Shown: positions 7,649-14,766, counted from the stretch's first letter. The stretch is 20,357 nucleotides of DNA from Candidatus Binatota bacterium (GCA_011523315.1 WTHE01000366.1:1-20357), one strand, 5' to 3'. Notes: a model not told the origin generated them from the sequence alone. A program made the numbers and translations.

Positions 7649-8131
7649 ATGAAGTGGGATGAGGTCTGCAAAGACAGCCTGCTCCAGGATTTGCCGTACA
7701 AGATTGAACTCAACGAGTGGGGAAATATCGTCATGAGCCCGGCTTCCAATCGGCACGGCAACCTGCAAACCAAAATCGCCTTCTACCTGATGAGCCATAT
7801 GCCGGACGGCACAGTGCTGACCGAATGCTCGGTAGACACGACCAAGGGGGTGAAAGTGGCTGACGTGGCATGGGTGTCTGCGGCGTTTCTGCAACGCAAC
7901 CGGGGCACGACGCCGTATGTCGAGGCTCCCGAGGTGTGTGTCGAGATACAATCTCCCGCCAACTCTGACGCGGAAATGGCCGACAAACGGAGCGTGTACT
8001 TTGCCCGGGGAGCGCGCGAGTGCTGGCTGTGCGACGAAGACGGTAAGCTCTCGTTTTTCAGCCGGCAGGGAAAAATGGACCGCTCGCAACTCTTTCCGGC
8101 CATGCCGGCCCGGATTGAAGCCGAGGCCTGA
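7649..8131 (+). CDS. Uma2-family (DUF820) PD-(D/E)XK nuclease-fold protein
   Basis: The 160-residue product has the Uma2 family pattern: YKIELNEWGNIVMSP near the start, the ADVAWVS strand with D72, the core PEVCVEIQSPANS with E99, and KRSVYFARGARECWLCDEDG. In the family, such residues form a PD-(D/E)XK nuclease active site. Members are annotated as putative restriction endonucleases, yet they usually lack a methylase partner and their biological role is unknown. A GAAGGAG ribosome site sits 8 bases before the ATG. Base composition is lower in GC than that of the flanking ligA and polA, fitting acquisition. It sits alone between ligA and a tRNA gene; no partner gene is evident. Confidence 0.8.
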   Translation: MKWDEVCKDSLLQDLPYKIELNEWGNIVMSPASNRHGNLQTKIAFYLMSHMPDGTVLTECSVDTTKGVKVADVAWVSAAFLQRNRGTTPYVEAPEVCVEIQSPANSDAEMADKRSVYFARGARECWLCDEDGKLSFFSRQGKMDRSQLFPAMPARIEAEA

Positions 8132-8156
8132 TGGTCTTTGTCAGGGCGCAAGCGCG

Positions 8157-8186
8157 TTGACACTGCGCCGGGCTATGGTGTACATT
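8157..8186 (+). promoter_or_regulatory. Promoter for tRNA-Gly
   Basis: A perfect TTGACA -35 (8157-8162) and a TACATT -10 (8181-8186) are separated by 18 bases. Transcription would begin around 8193, about five bases before the mature tRNA end. A GC-rich stretch (tccggg) follows the -10, the kind of discriminator linked in other bacteria to stringent control of stable RNA; that link is inference here. Confidence 0.65.
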
Positions 8187-8197
8187 TCCGGGACAAC

Positions 8198-8271
8198 GCG
8201 GGTGTAGCTCAGCTGGCTAGAGCGCGACCTTGCCAAGGTCGAAGTCGCCGGTTCGAAGCCGGTCACCCGCT
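8198..8271 (+). tRNA. tRNA-Gly (anticodon GCC)
   Basis: The sequence folds as a full cloverleaf. The acceptor stem GCGGGTG pairs with CACCCGC, and the D stem GCTC pairs with GAGC. The anticodon stem CGACC/GGTCG holds loop TTGCCAA, with anticodon GCC at 8232-8234. The T stem GCCGG/CCGGT (one G-U pair) holds loop TTCGAAG. The discriminator is U at 8271. The following bases are TCC, so CCA is not encoded and must be added after transcription. A dedicated promoter precedes it and a strong terminator follows within 7 bases, making it a single-gene transcription unit. Confidence 0.96.
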
Positions 8272-8277
8272 TCCCCC

Positions 8278-8306
8278 AAAGTCCCTGACCAGCCAGGGAC
8301 TTTTTT
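8278..8306 (+). terminator. Intrinsic terminator after tRNA-Gly, probably bidirectional
   Basis: AAAGTCCCTG (8278-8287) pairs with CAGGGACTTT (8294-8303) around a 6-base loop, and six T residues end at 8306. On the opposite strand the left arm supplies an equivalent run of T after the stem, so it can also stop transcripts arriving from hicB, whose stop codon is at 8315. Confidence 0.85.
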
Positions 8307-8314
8307 CTTGACAG

Positions 8315-8749
8315 TCAAGCAGCCTCTTCCACTGTAATCACCAGACGTTTTCCGACGCGGGCCAAGGCTTCTTCCAACCTGCCGATCTTGGTGGGATGGC
8401 GGGGATTGAGCATGCGGCGCACCTCGCTTTCCTGAATACGCATGCTCAGGGCGAAGGCGCTGTTGGACAGCCGCTTTTCGCGCAGGGCTTCGTACAGCGC
8501 TACCTTAGCGGCCAAAATCGCACCGGGAACCACTGTGGGACGGCCCTTGGCTGGACTCGGCCTTGGAATACCCTCCCGCCGCGCGATGCGACCCGCCAGA
8601 GCTTCCTCAAGGCAGTCCGCAGCTTCCGTGACTGCCTCGGCCACGGTGTCGCCATCGGTAAACGCCTCGTCAAAGTCAGGGAAGGTGACCGAAAAGCCGC
8701 CTTCACGTTCATCGTGCAGGTCGATGGGGTAGCTGTATCGGGTTGTCAC
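8315..8749 (-). CDS. hicB: HicB-family antitoxin
   Basis: This is the antitoxin of a HicAB type II module; it binds and blocks HicA and usually represses its own operon. The 144-residue protein has the HicB partial RNase H-like fold at the N-terminus (YPIDLHDEREGGFSVTFPDF, then the TVAEAVTEAADCLEEALA helix). It has a helix-turn-helix-like C-terminal part (about 78-140) containing RLSNSAFALSMRIQESEV. Translation begins at a GTG at 8749. An AGGGAG site overlaps the end of hicA just upstream, so the pair is probably translationally coupled, with hicA first as usual. The stop lies beside the shared terminator. Confidence 0.88.
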   Translation of the reverse strand: MTTRYSYPIDLHDEREGGFSVTFPDFDEAFTDGDTVAEAVTEAADCLEEALAGRIARREGIPRPSPAKGRPTVVPGAILAAKVALYEALREKRLSNSAFALSMRIQESEVRRMLNPRHPTKIGRLEEALARVGKRLVITVEEAA

Positions 8750-8761
8750 GAGCAGGTCTCC

Positions 8762-8974
8762 CTACAGGTCGTCCGGGTCAATCCCGAGTTGTTTGCACAT
8801 GCCGTGCAGTGTGCCGGTTTTGAGGGGCTTTCTGCGGTCTTTCAGCACGGTGTGGTGGTCACCGTAATATAAGGTGCCGTGACTGCCTTTCCCTCTCGTT
8901 CGATCAAACCTGACCGCGATATTGTTTCTGCGAGCCAGTCTTCTTATCTTTGCTATAAATTCACGCCCGTTCAT
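8762..8974 (-). CDS. hicA: HicA-family mRNA interferase toxin
   Basis: HicA toxins have a dsRBD-like fold and cleave mRNA independently of ribosomes. The 70-residue product shows MNGREFIAKIRRLARRN, then the catalytic histidine H32 in RGKGSHGTLYYG, followed by the conserved PLKTGTLHGMCKQLGI tail. The frame extends to a GTG at 8998, but I prefer the ATG at 8974: HicA proteins normally begin with this helix, and the GTG lies inside a palindrome that looks like the operator. Neither start has a clear Shine-Dalgarno site. Base composition is notably AT-rich for the window (25 of 60 bases G or C at 8941-9000), which supports horizontal acquisition. hicB follows by 12 bases. Confidence 0.85.
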   Translation of the reverse strand: MNGREFIAKIRRLARRNNIAVRFDRTRGKGSHGTLYYGDHHTVLKDRRKPLKTGTLHGMCKQLGIDPDDL

Positions 8975-8987
8975 GGGTTTGCGAACT

Positions 8988-9013
8988 GTATGTCGCACAA
9001 AATTGCGCGATAC
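8988..9013 (-). promoter_or_regulatory. Imperfect palindrome, candidate HicB operator
   Basis: Plus-strand arms GTATgTCGCaCAA and TTGcGCGATAC form an inverted repeat with two departures from symmetry: one extra base and one mismatch. It ends about 13 bases upstream of the preferred hicA ATG. This is where an autoregulating HicB antitoxin would be expected to bind. The site is seen directly; binding is inference. Confidence 0.45.
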
Positions 9014-9122
9014 GAAAGAGCCATGCCAGATGCTGGACGCGCCTTCCAGGCAAAAACGAAACGTGTCAAGAGCAAGAGAGGGCGTTTGTTCGCCTGCGGT
9101 CCCCTTCTTTTTAGGGCCACTT

Positions 9123-9155
9123 GCGAGCCGGCTCGCTTGACGCTGGGCGAGCGTC
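9123..9155. promoter_or_regulatory. Adjacent palindrome and hairpin upstream of polA
   Basis: GCGAGCCGGCTCGC (9123-9136) is a perfect 14-bp palindrome. Two bases on, GACGCT (9139-9144) and AGCGTC (9150-9155) form a second perfect inverted repeat with a 5-base loop. A TTGACG hexamer (9137-9142) straddles the gap, with a weak CACAAA 17 bases later, so the elements could overlap a polA promoter. No T-run follows, so termination is not indicated. Confidence 0.4.
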
Positions 9156-9210
9156 CTGCCACAAAGGGGGGCGTCAGCGTTCTCCTGTGTCCCCGGTGGC
9201 AGACGAACCC

Positions 9211-11874
9211 ATGCGGATTTTTCTGATCGACGGCCAGTCCTACATCTACCGCGCCTTCTACGCCGTGCGCGAGCTGAGCACCGCCAGCGGCTTTCCGACC
9301 AATGCCATCTTCGGCTTTGTGAACATGCTCCAAAGGGTTCAGGACACCTATCAGCCGAGCCATCTGGCGATCATCTTTGACGCGCCGGGCAAGACCTTCC
9401 GCCACGAGCGCTACAGCGAGTACAAGGCCAACCGGCAGTCCATGCCTGACGCGCTGCGGCAGCAAATCCCGCGCATCAAAGAGGTCGTCGCGGCCTACCG
9501 CATTCCGGCCATTGAGCTGGCCGGCTATGAGGCCGACGACATTCTGGCCACCCTGGCCGGCCGCTGGGACCGCGACGGGGCCGAGGTCGTCCTGGTGTCC
9601 GGCGATAAGGACCTGATGCAGCTGGTGTCCGAGCGGGTGACGATGCTCGACACCATGAAAAACAAGATCATCGGGATTGAAGAGGTGCGGGCCAAGTTCG
9701 GCGTCGAGCCCGGACGGGTAGTTGAGGTCCAGGCCCTGATGGGCGACTCGACCGACAACATCCCGGGGATTCCCGGGGTGGGTCCAAAGACGGCCATGAA
9801 ACTCATCGCCGAGTGGCACGACCTCGAAAACGTCCTCAGACACAGTGATGCCATCAAGGGCAAGCTGGGCCACAGGATCCGCGACAATAGCGAGTTGGCC
9901 CGTCTGTCCAAGGAACTGGCGACCCTGTGCCGCGAGGTGCCGCTTGAGGTCGAGCTGGACAGCCTGGTCTGCCAGGAGCCCGACATTGACCGGCTGCGGG
10001 AGCTGTTCGGCGAGTTTGAGTTTCGCCGCTTGCTGGACGACCTGGACGCCGGCTGGGAATTTTCCCTGGATGACGAGGCGGCCAAGACCGGACGCTACGA
10101 AGTCGTCCGCACCGCCGACCAATTGCAACACGTGCTCGACCAGATCCGGGCGGCCAAGACCTACTGCCTGGATACCGAGACGACCGCCCTCAATCCGCTC
10201 GATGCCGAGCTGGTCGGGGTCGCCCTGTCGGTCCGCGAGGAACACGCCTGGTATGTGCCGGTCGGCCATACGGCCGCAGGCGCCGAGGCCCAGCTGCCGC
10301 GCCAGACCGTGCTGGCCGCCCTGCGCAGCCTGTTTGAGGACGCGTCGCTGTCGCTCATCGGCCAGAACCTCAAATACGACATTCTGGTTCTGGCCAAATA
10401 CGAGCTGTGGCCCGGACGGCTGGCCGGCGACACCATGCTGGCCTCGTATCTGCTCGATCCCGCCACCCGGCATAATCTGAACGATCTGGCCTGGGAACAT
10501 CTGCACTACAGCATGACCAGCTATGAGGAAGTGACCGACGGGGCCAAAAAGGGCTTTGCCGAGGTGGCGGTCGAGGCGGCGGCCGGCTATTCGGGCGAAG
10601 ACGCCGATATCACCCTGCGTCTGGCCCAGCGCCTGTTCCCGCGCCTCGACGACGAGGACATGGGCGAGCTGTTCTCCGAGGTTGAGCTGCCCCTGGCCCT
10701 GGTCCTGGCCCGCATGGAGCTGGCTGGTATCCTGGTCGACCGCGATTTTCTGGCCGGACTGTCGGCCGAGTTCAGCCAGCACCGCAGCCGGCTCGAACAC
10801 GACATCTACGAGCTGGCCGGTGAGGAGTTCAACATCGCCTCGCCCCAGCAGCTCCAGCGCATTCTGTTTGACAAGCTCGGCCTGCCGCGCGGCAAAAAAA
10901 CCAAGACCGGCTCCTCGACCGACTCTTCGGTCCTGGAGGGGCTGGCCGAGCGCTATCCGCTGCCGGCCAGGATCCTGTCCTACCGCGGCTTTGCCAAGCT
11001 GCAGAGCACCTATGTGGATGCCCTGCCCAAGCTGATGCGACCCGATACCGGGCGGCTTCACACCTCCTTCAACCAGACCGTCACGGCCACCGGACGCCTG
11101 TCTTCCAGCAATCCGAATCTGCAGAACATCCCGATTCGGAGCGAAGAGGGCCGCCGTATCCGGGCCGCTTTTGTGCCGACGCCGGGCCACCTGCTGGTGT
11201 CGGCCGACTACTCGCAGATTGAGCTGCGGCTGCTGGCCCACCTGAGCCGCGACCCGGTCCTGGTCGAATCGTTTCGCCGCGGCCAGGACGTGCACGCCCG
11301 GACGGCGACCGAGCTGTTTGGGACTGAAACGGTCAGCCCGGATCAGCGGCGTCAGGCCAAGACGATCAATTTCGGGATTATCTACGGCATGGGCGCCCAC
11401 CGTCTGGGCCGCTCGCTGGGCATTCCGTTCAAAACCGCCCAGGGCTATATCGATCAGTATTTTGCCCGCTACCACGGGATCAAGGGCTATATGGACGGCG
11501 TGCTGGACAGCGCCCGAGAGCGGGGCTATGTGACCACCCTGCACGGCCGACGACGCTATGTGCCGGACCTGCGCAGCACCAACCGTCAGGTCGTCAGTGC
11601 CGCCGAACGGGTCGCCATCAACACCCCGATTCAGGGCACGGCCGCCGACCTGATCAAGATCGCCATGGTGGCCATTGACCGCCGGCTGCATGAGCACGGC
11701 TTGGCCACCCGCATGCTGTTGCAGGTGCACGACGAACTGCTGTTCGAGGTGCCAGAGCAGGAACTCCAGACCGTGACCCGCCACGTCCGCGAAGTCATGG
11801 AAGGGGTGGCGGCGCTTGAGGTGCCGCTCGAGGTGGAGATCGGGCAGGGACGCAGCTGGGCCGAGGCGCACTAG
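9211..11874 (+). CDS. polA: DNA polymerase I
   Basis: PolA fills gaps and removes RNA primers in lagging-strand synthesis and repair. The 887-residue protein is somewhat shorter than the 928 of E. coli. The 5'-3' exonuclease domain (about 1-295) has FLIDGQSYIYRAFYA, GYEADDILA and VSGDKDLMQLV. The 3'-5' proofreading domain (about 300-490) keeps its catalytic residues: D321 and E323 in LDTETT, the Asp of GQNLKYDI, and YSGEDAD. The polymerase domain has motif A ADYSQIELR (D666), motif B QAKTINFGIIYGM, and motif C QVHDE (D841, E842). All three activities are therefore expected. I chose the ATG at 9211 because the conserved start of the exonuclease domain follows directly. Upstream DNA holds palindromes and the divergent hicAB. 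Confidence 0.97.
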   Translation: MRIFLIDGQSYIYRAFYAVRELSTASGFPTNAIFGFVNMLQRVQDTYQPSHLAIIFDAPGKTFRHERYSEYKANRQSMPDALRQQIPRIKEVVAAYRIPAIELAGYEADDILATLAGRWDRDGAEVVLVSGDKDLMQLVSERVTMLDTMKNKIIGIEEVRAKFGVEPGRVVEVQALMGDSTDNIPGIPGVGPKTAMKLIAEWHDLENVLRHSDAIKGKLGHRIRDNSELARLSKELATLCREVPLEVELDSLVCQEPDIDRLRELFGEFEFRRLLDDLDAGWEFSLDDEAAKTGRYEVVRTADQLQHVLDQIRAAKTYCLDTETTALNPLDAELVGVALSVREEHAWYVPVGHTAAGAEAQLPRQTVLAALRSLFEDASLSLIGQNLKYDILVLAKYELWPGRLAGDTMLASYLLDPATRHNLNDLAWEHLHYSMTSYEEVTDGAKKGFAEVAVEAAAGYSGEDADITLRLAQRLFPRLDDEDMGELFSEVELPLALVLARMELAGILVDRDFLAGLSAEFSQHRSRLEHDIYELAGEEFNIASPQQLQRILFDKLGLPRGKKTKTGSSTDSSVLEGLAERYPLPARILSYRGFAKLQSTYVDALPKLMRPDTGRLHTSFNQTVTATGRLSSSNPNLQNIPIRSEEGRRIRAAFVPTPGHLLVSADYSQIELRLLAHLSRDPVLVESFRRGQDVHARTATELFGTETVSPDQRRQAKTINFGIIYGMGAHRLGRSLGIPFKTAQGYIDQYFARYHGIKGYMDGVLDSARERGYVTTLHGRRRYVPDLRSTNRQVVSAAERVAINTPIQGTAADLIKIAMVAIDRRLHEHGLATRMLLQVHDELLFEVPEQELQTVTRHVREVMEGVAALEVPLEVEIGQGRSWAEAH

Positions 11875-11941
11875 GCAGAGCGGCACTCTGACACAACCGG
11901 GACCGGTCTACCGCTATCTTCGACCGAAAGGAGACAGGAGC

Positions 11942-12754
11942 ATGGACTACAGCAAATACGAGCATCTGGTGATCGAGATCAAGGACGGCATTGCCATGCT
12001 GACCATCAACCGCCCCGAGACGCTGAACTCGACAAACTTCCGTTTGCACTACGAGCTGAGCAAGGTGTGGCTCGATATTGCCGAGGACGATGACATCCGG
12101 GTGGCCGTCATTACCGGCGCCGGGCGCGCCTTCTCGGCCGGCGGAGATTTCGAGGTTGTTGAGAAATCCATAGACAACCTCGACGTGGTGTCGCAGACGA
12201 TGAAAGAGGCGCGCGACATCGTCCACAACATGATCAACTGCAACAAGCCGATCATTTCGGCCATTAACGGCGTGGCGGTCGGCGCCGGGCTGGCGGTGGC
12301 GCTGATGGCCGACATCAGCATTGCCTCGGAAAAGGCCAAGTTTACCGATGGCCACACCCGGCTGGGCGTGGCGGCCGGCGATCATGCGGCCGCGATCTGG
12401 CCCCTGCTGGTCGGTATGGCCAAGGCCAAGTACTACCTCCTGACCTGCGACATGCTGGACGCCACCGAGGCCGAGCGGATCGGCCTGATCAGCATGGTCG
12501 TGCCCCACGACGAGCTGATGCCAAAGGCCATGGAGGTCGCCACCAAGCTGGCCAACGGCGCCCAGCAGGCGATCCGCTGGACCAAGCTGTCCCTCAACCA
12601 GTGGCTGCGCAACGCCGCCGCCACCTCGTTCGACTACTCGCTGGCCCTGGAGATGCTGGGTTTCTTTGGCAAAGATGTGGGCGAGGGCCTGGCCTCCCTG
12701 CAGGAGCGCCGCAGCCCGGCTTTTCCTTCGACCAAGGGTCGCCAGAATACCTGA
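11942..12754 (+). CDS. Crotonase (enoyl-CoA hydratase/isomerase) family protein
   Basis: The 270-residue protein has the crotonase fold: MLTINRPETLNS, the first oxyanion-hole strand ITGAGRAFSAGGDF (about 57-70) and the second at INGVAVGAGLAVAL (about 108-121). It should therefore bind acyl-CoA and stabilise an enolate. By eye, the two catalytic glutamates of classical hydratase (Glu144 and Glu164 of the rat enzyme) fall on A118 and H138, so simple hydration is doubtful. The FTDGHTRLGVAAGDHAA segment recurs in a distinct subgroup, as far as I recall. AAAGGAG precedes the ATG by 8 bases. bolA starts 4 bases after the stop, so the two are probably co-transcribed. Substrate and reaction are unknown. 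Confidence 0.85.
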   Translation: MDYSKYEHLVIEIKDGIAMLTINRPETLNSTNFRLHYELSKVWLDIAEDDDIRVAVITGAGRAFSAGGDFEVVEKSIDNLDVVSQTMKEARDIVHNMINCNKPIISAINGVAVGAGLAVALMADISIASEKAKFTDGHTRLGVAAGDHAAAIWPLLVGMAKAKYYLLTCDMLDATEAERIGLISMVVPHDELMPKAMEVATKLANGAQQAIRWTKLSLNQWLRNAAATSFDYSLALEMLGFFGKDVGEGLASLQERRSPAFPSTKGRQNT

Positions 12755-12758
12755 GCCA

Positions 12759-13025
12759 ATGAATACTGCGCAGAAAATCGAACAGGTGCTCCGTCTCCGC
12801 CTCGAAGCCCTGGACATCACGGTTGAAGACGAGAGCGCCCTGCACGCCGGCCATGCCGGGGCGGCCTCGGGCGGGGGACACTACCGGGTGCGTATCGTGT
12901 CGCCGCTGTTCAGCGGAAAAAACCGGGTCCAGCGGCACCGCCTGGTCTATGCGGCGCTGGCCGACGAGATGGGTGGGGCGATTCACGCCCTGGCCCTTAC
13001 CACCCTGACGCCGGATCAGGTCTGA
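12759..13025 (+). CDS. BolA family protein
   Basis: BolA-like proteins have a small class II KH-like fold and commonly partner monothiol glutaredoxins in handling [2Fe-2S] clusters; some act as transcription factors. This 88-residue product carries the family pattern HYRVRIVSPLFSGKNRVQRHRLVY, followed by DEMGGAIHALALTTLTP, with the conserved RHR and IHAL segments. Position in the central helix and the final TLTP are as expected. It begins 4 bases after the crotonase stop, suggesting translational coupling. No glutaredoxin gene is in the window. The stop is only 3 bases from the convergent epimerase stop. The exact subfamily (BolA versus IbaG) is not resolved. Confidence 0.9.
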   Translation: MNTAQKIEQVLRLRLEALDITVEDESALHAGHAGAASGGGHYRVRIVSPLFSGKNRVQRHRLVYAALADEMGGAIHALALTTLTPDQV

Positions 13026-13028
13026 GCC

Positions 13029-14036
13029 CTAACACCGGTAATAGGCCCGGTACCATTCCACGAATCGGGCAATGCCCTCGCGCAGCGGCGTGCTCGGCCG
13101 AAAGCCGACGGCCTGGACCAGGTCGTCCACGTCGGCGCAGGTCTCCGGCACGTCGCCGGCCTGGAGCGGCTGGAAGTCCTTTTTGGCCGGGCGACCCAGG
13201 CATTCCTCCAGGACGGCAATAAAGTCGAGCAGTTCGACCGGCTGAGTGTTGCCGATGTTATACAGGCGGTAGGGCGCCGCGCTGCTGCCCGGGGCGGGCG
13301 TCTGACCGGACCAGTCCGGGTTCGGCCGCGCGACGCTGTCCAGCACACGGACCACGCCTTCGACGATATCGTCGATGTAGGTGAAATCGCGGCGCATTCG
13401 GCCGTTGTTGAAGACCGCTATGGGCTCGCCGGCCAGAATGGCGCGGGTAAACACGAAGGGGGCCATATCCGGCCGCCCCCACGGACCGTAGACCGTAAAA
13501 AATCGCAGGCCGGTCGTCGGCAGGCCGTACAGGTGGCTGTAGGTATGGGCCATCAGCTCGTTGGCCTTTTTGGACGCCGCGTACAGCGAGACCGGATGAT
13601 CGACATTGTGGTGGACCGAAAACGGCAGCGTGGTGTTCGCCCCGTACACCGAGCTGCTCGAGGCGTACACCAGATGGGCGGTCCGGATCGCCCGACAGCC
13701 CTCGACCACGTTCAGAAAGCCGACCAGGTTGCTCTCGACATAGGCGTGCGGGTCGGTCAGCGAGTGGCGGACGCCGGCCTGGGCGGCCAGGTGGATGACC
13801 CGCTCCGGCCGGTGGCGTCGAAAGAGGTCGGCCATGCCCGTCCGGTCGGTCAGATCGAGTTTATGGAAGCTGAAACCGGCCTCCCGGCTGAGCCGGGCCA
13901 GCCGGGCGTGTTTCAGCCCCACATCGTAGTAGGTGTTGAGATTGTCCAGGCCGATGACCGCATCCCCACGGGCGAGCAGCCGGGTCGCAACATGAAAACC
14001 GATAAAACCGGCCGCTCCGGTGACTAGAACCCGCAT
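13029..14036 (-). CDS. NAD-dependent epimerase, probably UDP-glucuronate 4-epimerase
   Basis: This is an extended short-chain dehydrogenase of 335 residues. The Rossmann motif GAAGFIG is at 7-13, the catalytic ASSSSVYG is near 125-132, and the YAASKK pair is Y152 and K156. The stretches VYGPWGRPDMAPFVFTRAI, FNNGRMRRDFTYIDDI and GDVPETCADVDDL are those of UDP-glucuronate 4-epimerases, which make UDP-galacturonate for surface polysaccharide. UDP-glucose 4-epimerase is the less likely alternative. GAGAG lies 5 bases before the ATG. It follows pgsA by 25 bases on the same strand, suggesting co-transcription within an envelope-related pair. No other sugar-nucleotide genes are adjacent. Confidence 0.87.
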   Translation of the reverse strand: MRVLVTGAAGFIGFHVATRLLARGDAVIGLDNLNTYYDVGLKHARLARLSREAGFSFHKLDLTDRTGMADLFRRHRPERVIHLAAQAGVRHSLTDPHAYVESNLVGFLNVVEGCRAIRTAHLVYASSSSVYGANTTLPFSVHHNVDHPVSLYAASKKANELMAHTYSHLYGLPTTGLRFFTVYGPWGRPDMAPFVFTRAILAGEPIAVFNNGRMRRDFTYIDDIVEGVVRVLDSVARPNPDWSGQTPAPGSSAAPYRLYNIGNTQPVELLDFIAVLEECLGRPAKKDFQPLQAGDVPETCADVDDLVQAVGFRPSTPLREGIARFVEWYRAYYRC

Positions 14037-14061
14037 GCCGTTCTCTCAGCGCCGGGCTGGC

Positions 14062-14766
14062 TCAGTGGCTGACCGTGGCGTCCCGCCCGTTGGTGCGGGC
14101 AGTGTCCCGGTCCTGTCCGTCCTGCCGGTCTTGCTGGTCTTGCTGGTCTTGCTGGTCTTGCTGGTCTTGCTGGGCCTGCCGGTCTTGCCCATTGTGCGAC
14201 GCCGAACGACCGGCCGACAGCTGGCGGATGACTTTGAGATGGTAGTCAACCCCGGACCACAGGCTGAACACGACCGACAGCCACAGAAAATACATCCCGG
14301 TCAGATGAAAATTGATGTGCCAATAGGTGTAGTGCAGGATCAGGCTGTGCACGGCAAAGATCTGACACAGGGTTTTATACTTGCCGAGCGCTTCGGCCTC
14401 AACAATCACCCCCGCGCCGGCCGCAATACCGCGTAGCCCGGTGACCGCAATCTCGCGTCCGATCAGCAGCACGACCAGCCAGGCCGGAACCCGTGGAAAA
14501 CGGTCGAGGCTGAGCAGCATGATCAGGGCGGCCGTCATCAGCAGCTTGTCGGCCAGGGGGTCGAGCAGCTTGCCCAGGGTGCTGGTCCGACCCTGGAGAC
14601 GGGCTATATAGCCGTCAAAATAGTCGGTCCAGCTGGCCACAAAAAAAATCCAAAACGCCCACACCCCGGCGCTCGGTCCGGGGTCGGTCAGATAGTACAT
14701 CAGCAATGGGATCAGGGCGATGCGAAACAGGCTCAGCAGGTTGGGCAGGTGTGACACCGACGGCAT
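14062..14766 (-). CDS. pgsA: CDP-diacylglycerol-glycerol-3-phosphate 3-phosphatidyltransferase with Gln/Asp tail
   Basis: PgsA makes phosphatidylglycerol phosphate from CDP-diacylglycerol and glycerol 3-phosphate, the committed step toward phosphatidylglycerol and cardiolipin, in the inner membrane. From the ATG at 14766 the protein is 234 residues. It holds the complete CDP-alcohol phosphotransferase motif: D51-G52, A55-R56, G65, D69 and D73. Several hydrophobic segments are present (about 10-28, 36-47, 75-105 and 150-178). The last 45 residues or so form an unusual hydrophilic tail dominated by Gln and Asp, encoded by 9-bp repeats. Longer in-frame starts exist at 14868 and 14781. I prefer 14766 because MPSVSHLPNLLSLFRI is the usual family start and G-rich sequence precedes it. 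The epimerase gene follows. Confidence 0.92.
   Translation of the reverse strand: MPSVSHLPNLLSLFRIALIPLLMYYLTDPGPSAGVWAFWIFFVASWTDYFDGYIARLQGRTSTLGKLLDPLADKLLMTAALIMLLSLDRFPRVPAWLVVLLIGREIAVTGLRGIAAGAGVIVEAEALGKYKTLCQIFAVHSLILHYTYWHINFHLTGMYFLWLSVVFSLWSGVDYHLKVIRQLSAGRSASHNGQDRQAQQDQQDQQDQQDQQDRQDGQDRDTARTNGRDATVSH
14125..14187. repeat. 9-bp tandem repeat inside the pgsA 3' end
   Basis: Seven consecutive 9-bp units occupy this stretch. Four copies of CTGGTCTTG at 14134-14169 are exact, and the flanking units (CCGGTCTTG, CTGGGCCTG, CCGGTCTTG) are diverged. In the reading direction of pgsA each exact unit encodes Gln-Asp-Gln. Because the unit is a multiple of three, copy-number change would lengthen or shorten the tail without a frameshift. 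Confidence 0.9.

Noticed and set aside
8198..8271. tRNA-Gly as the attachment site of an integrated element
   Set aside because: I saw no integrase gene and no second copy of the tRNA 3' end in the window, so insertion at this tRNA is not supported beyond proximity.
8971..11886. Open frame of over 900 codons antisense to polA
   Set aside because: It is a shadow frame of GC-rich coding DNA, with no recognisable domain, while polA on the other strand has every catalytic motif.
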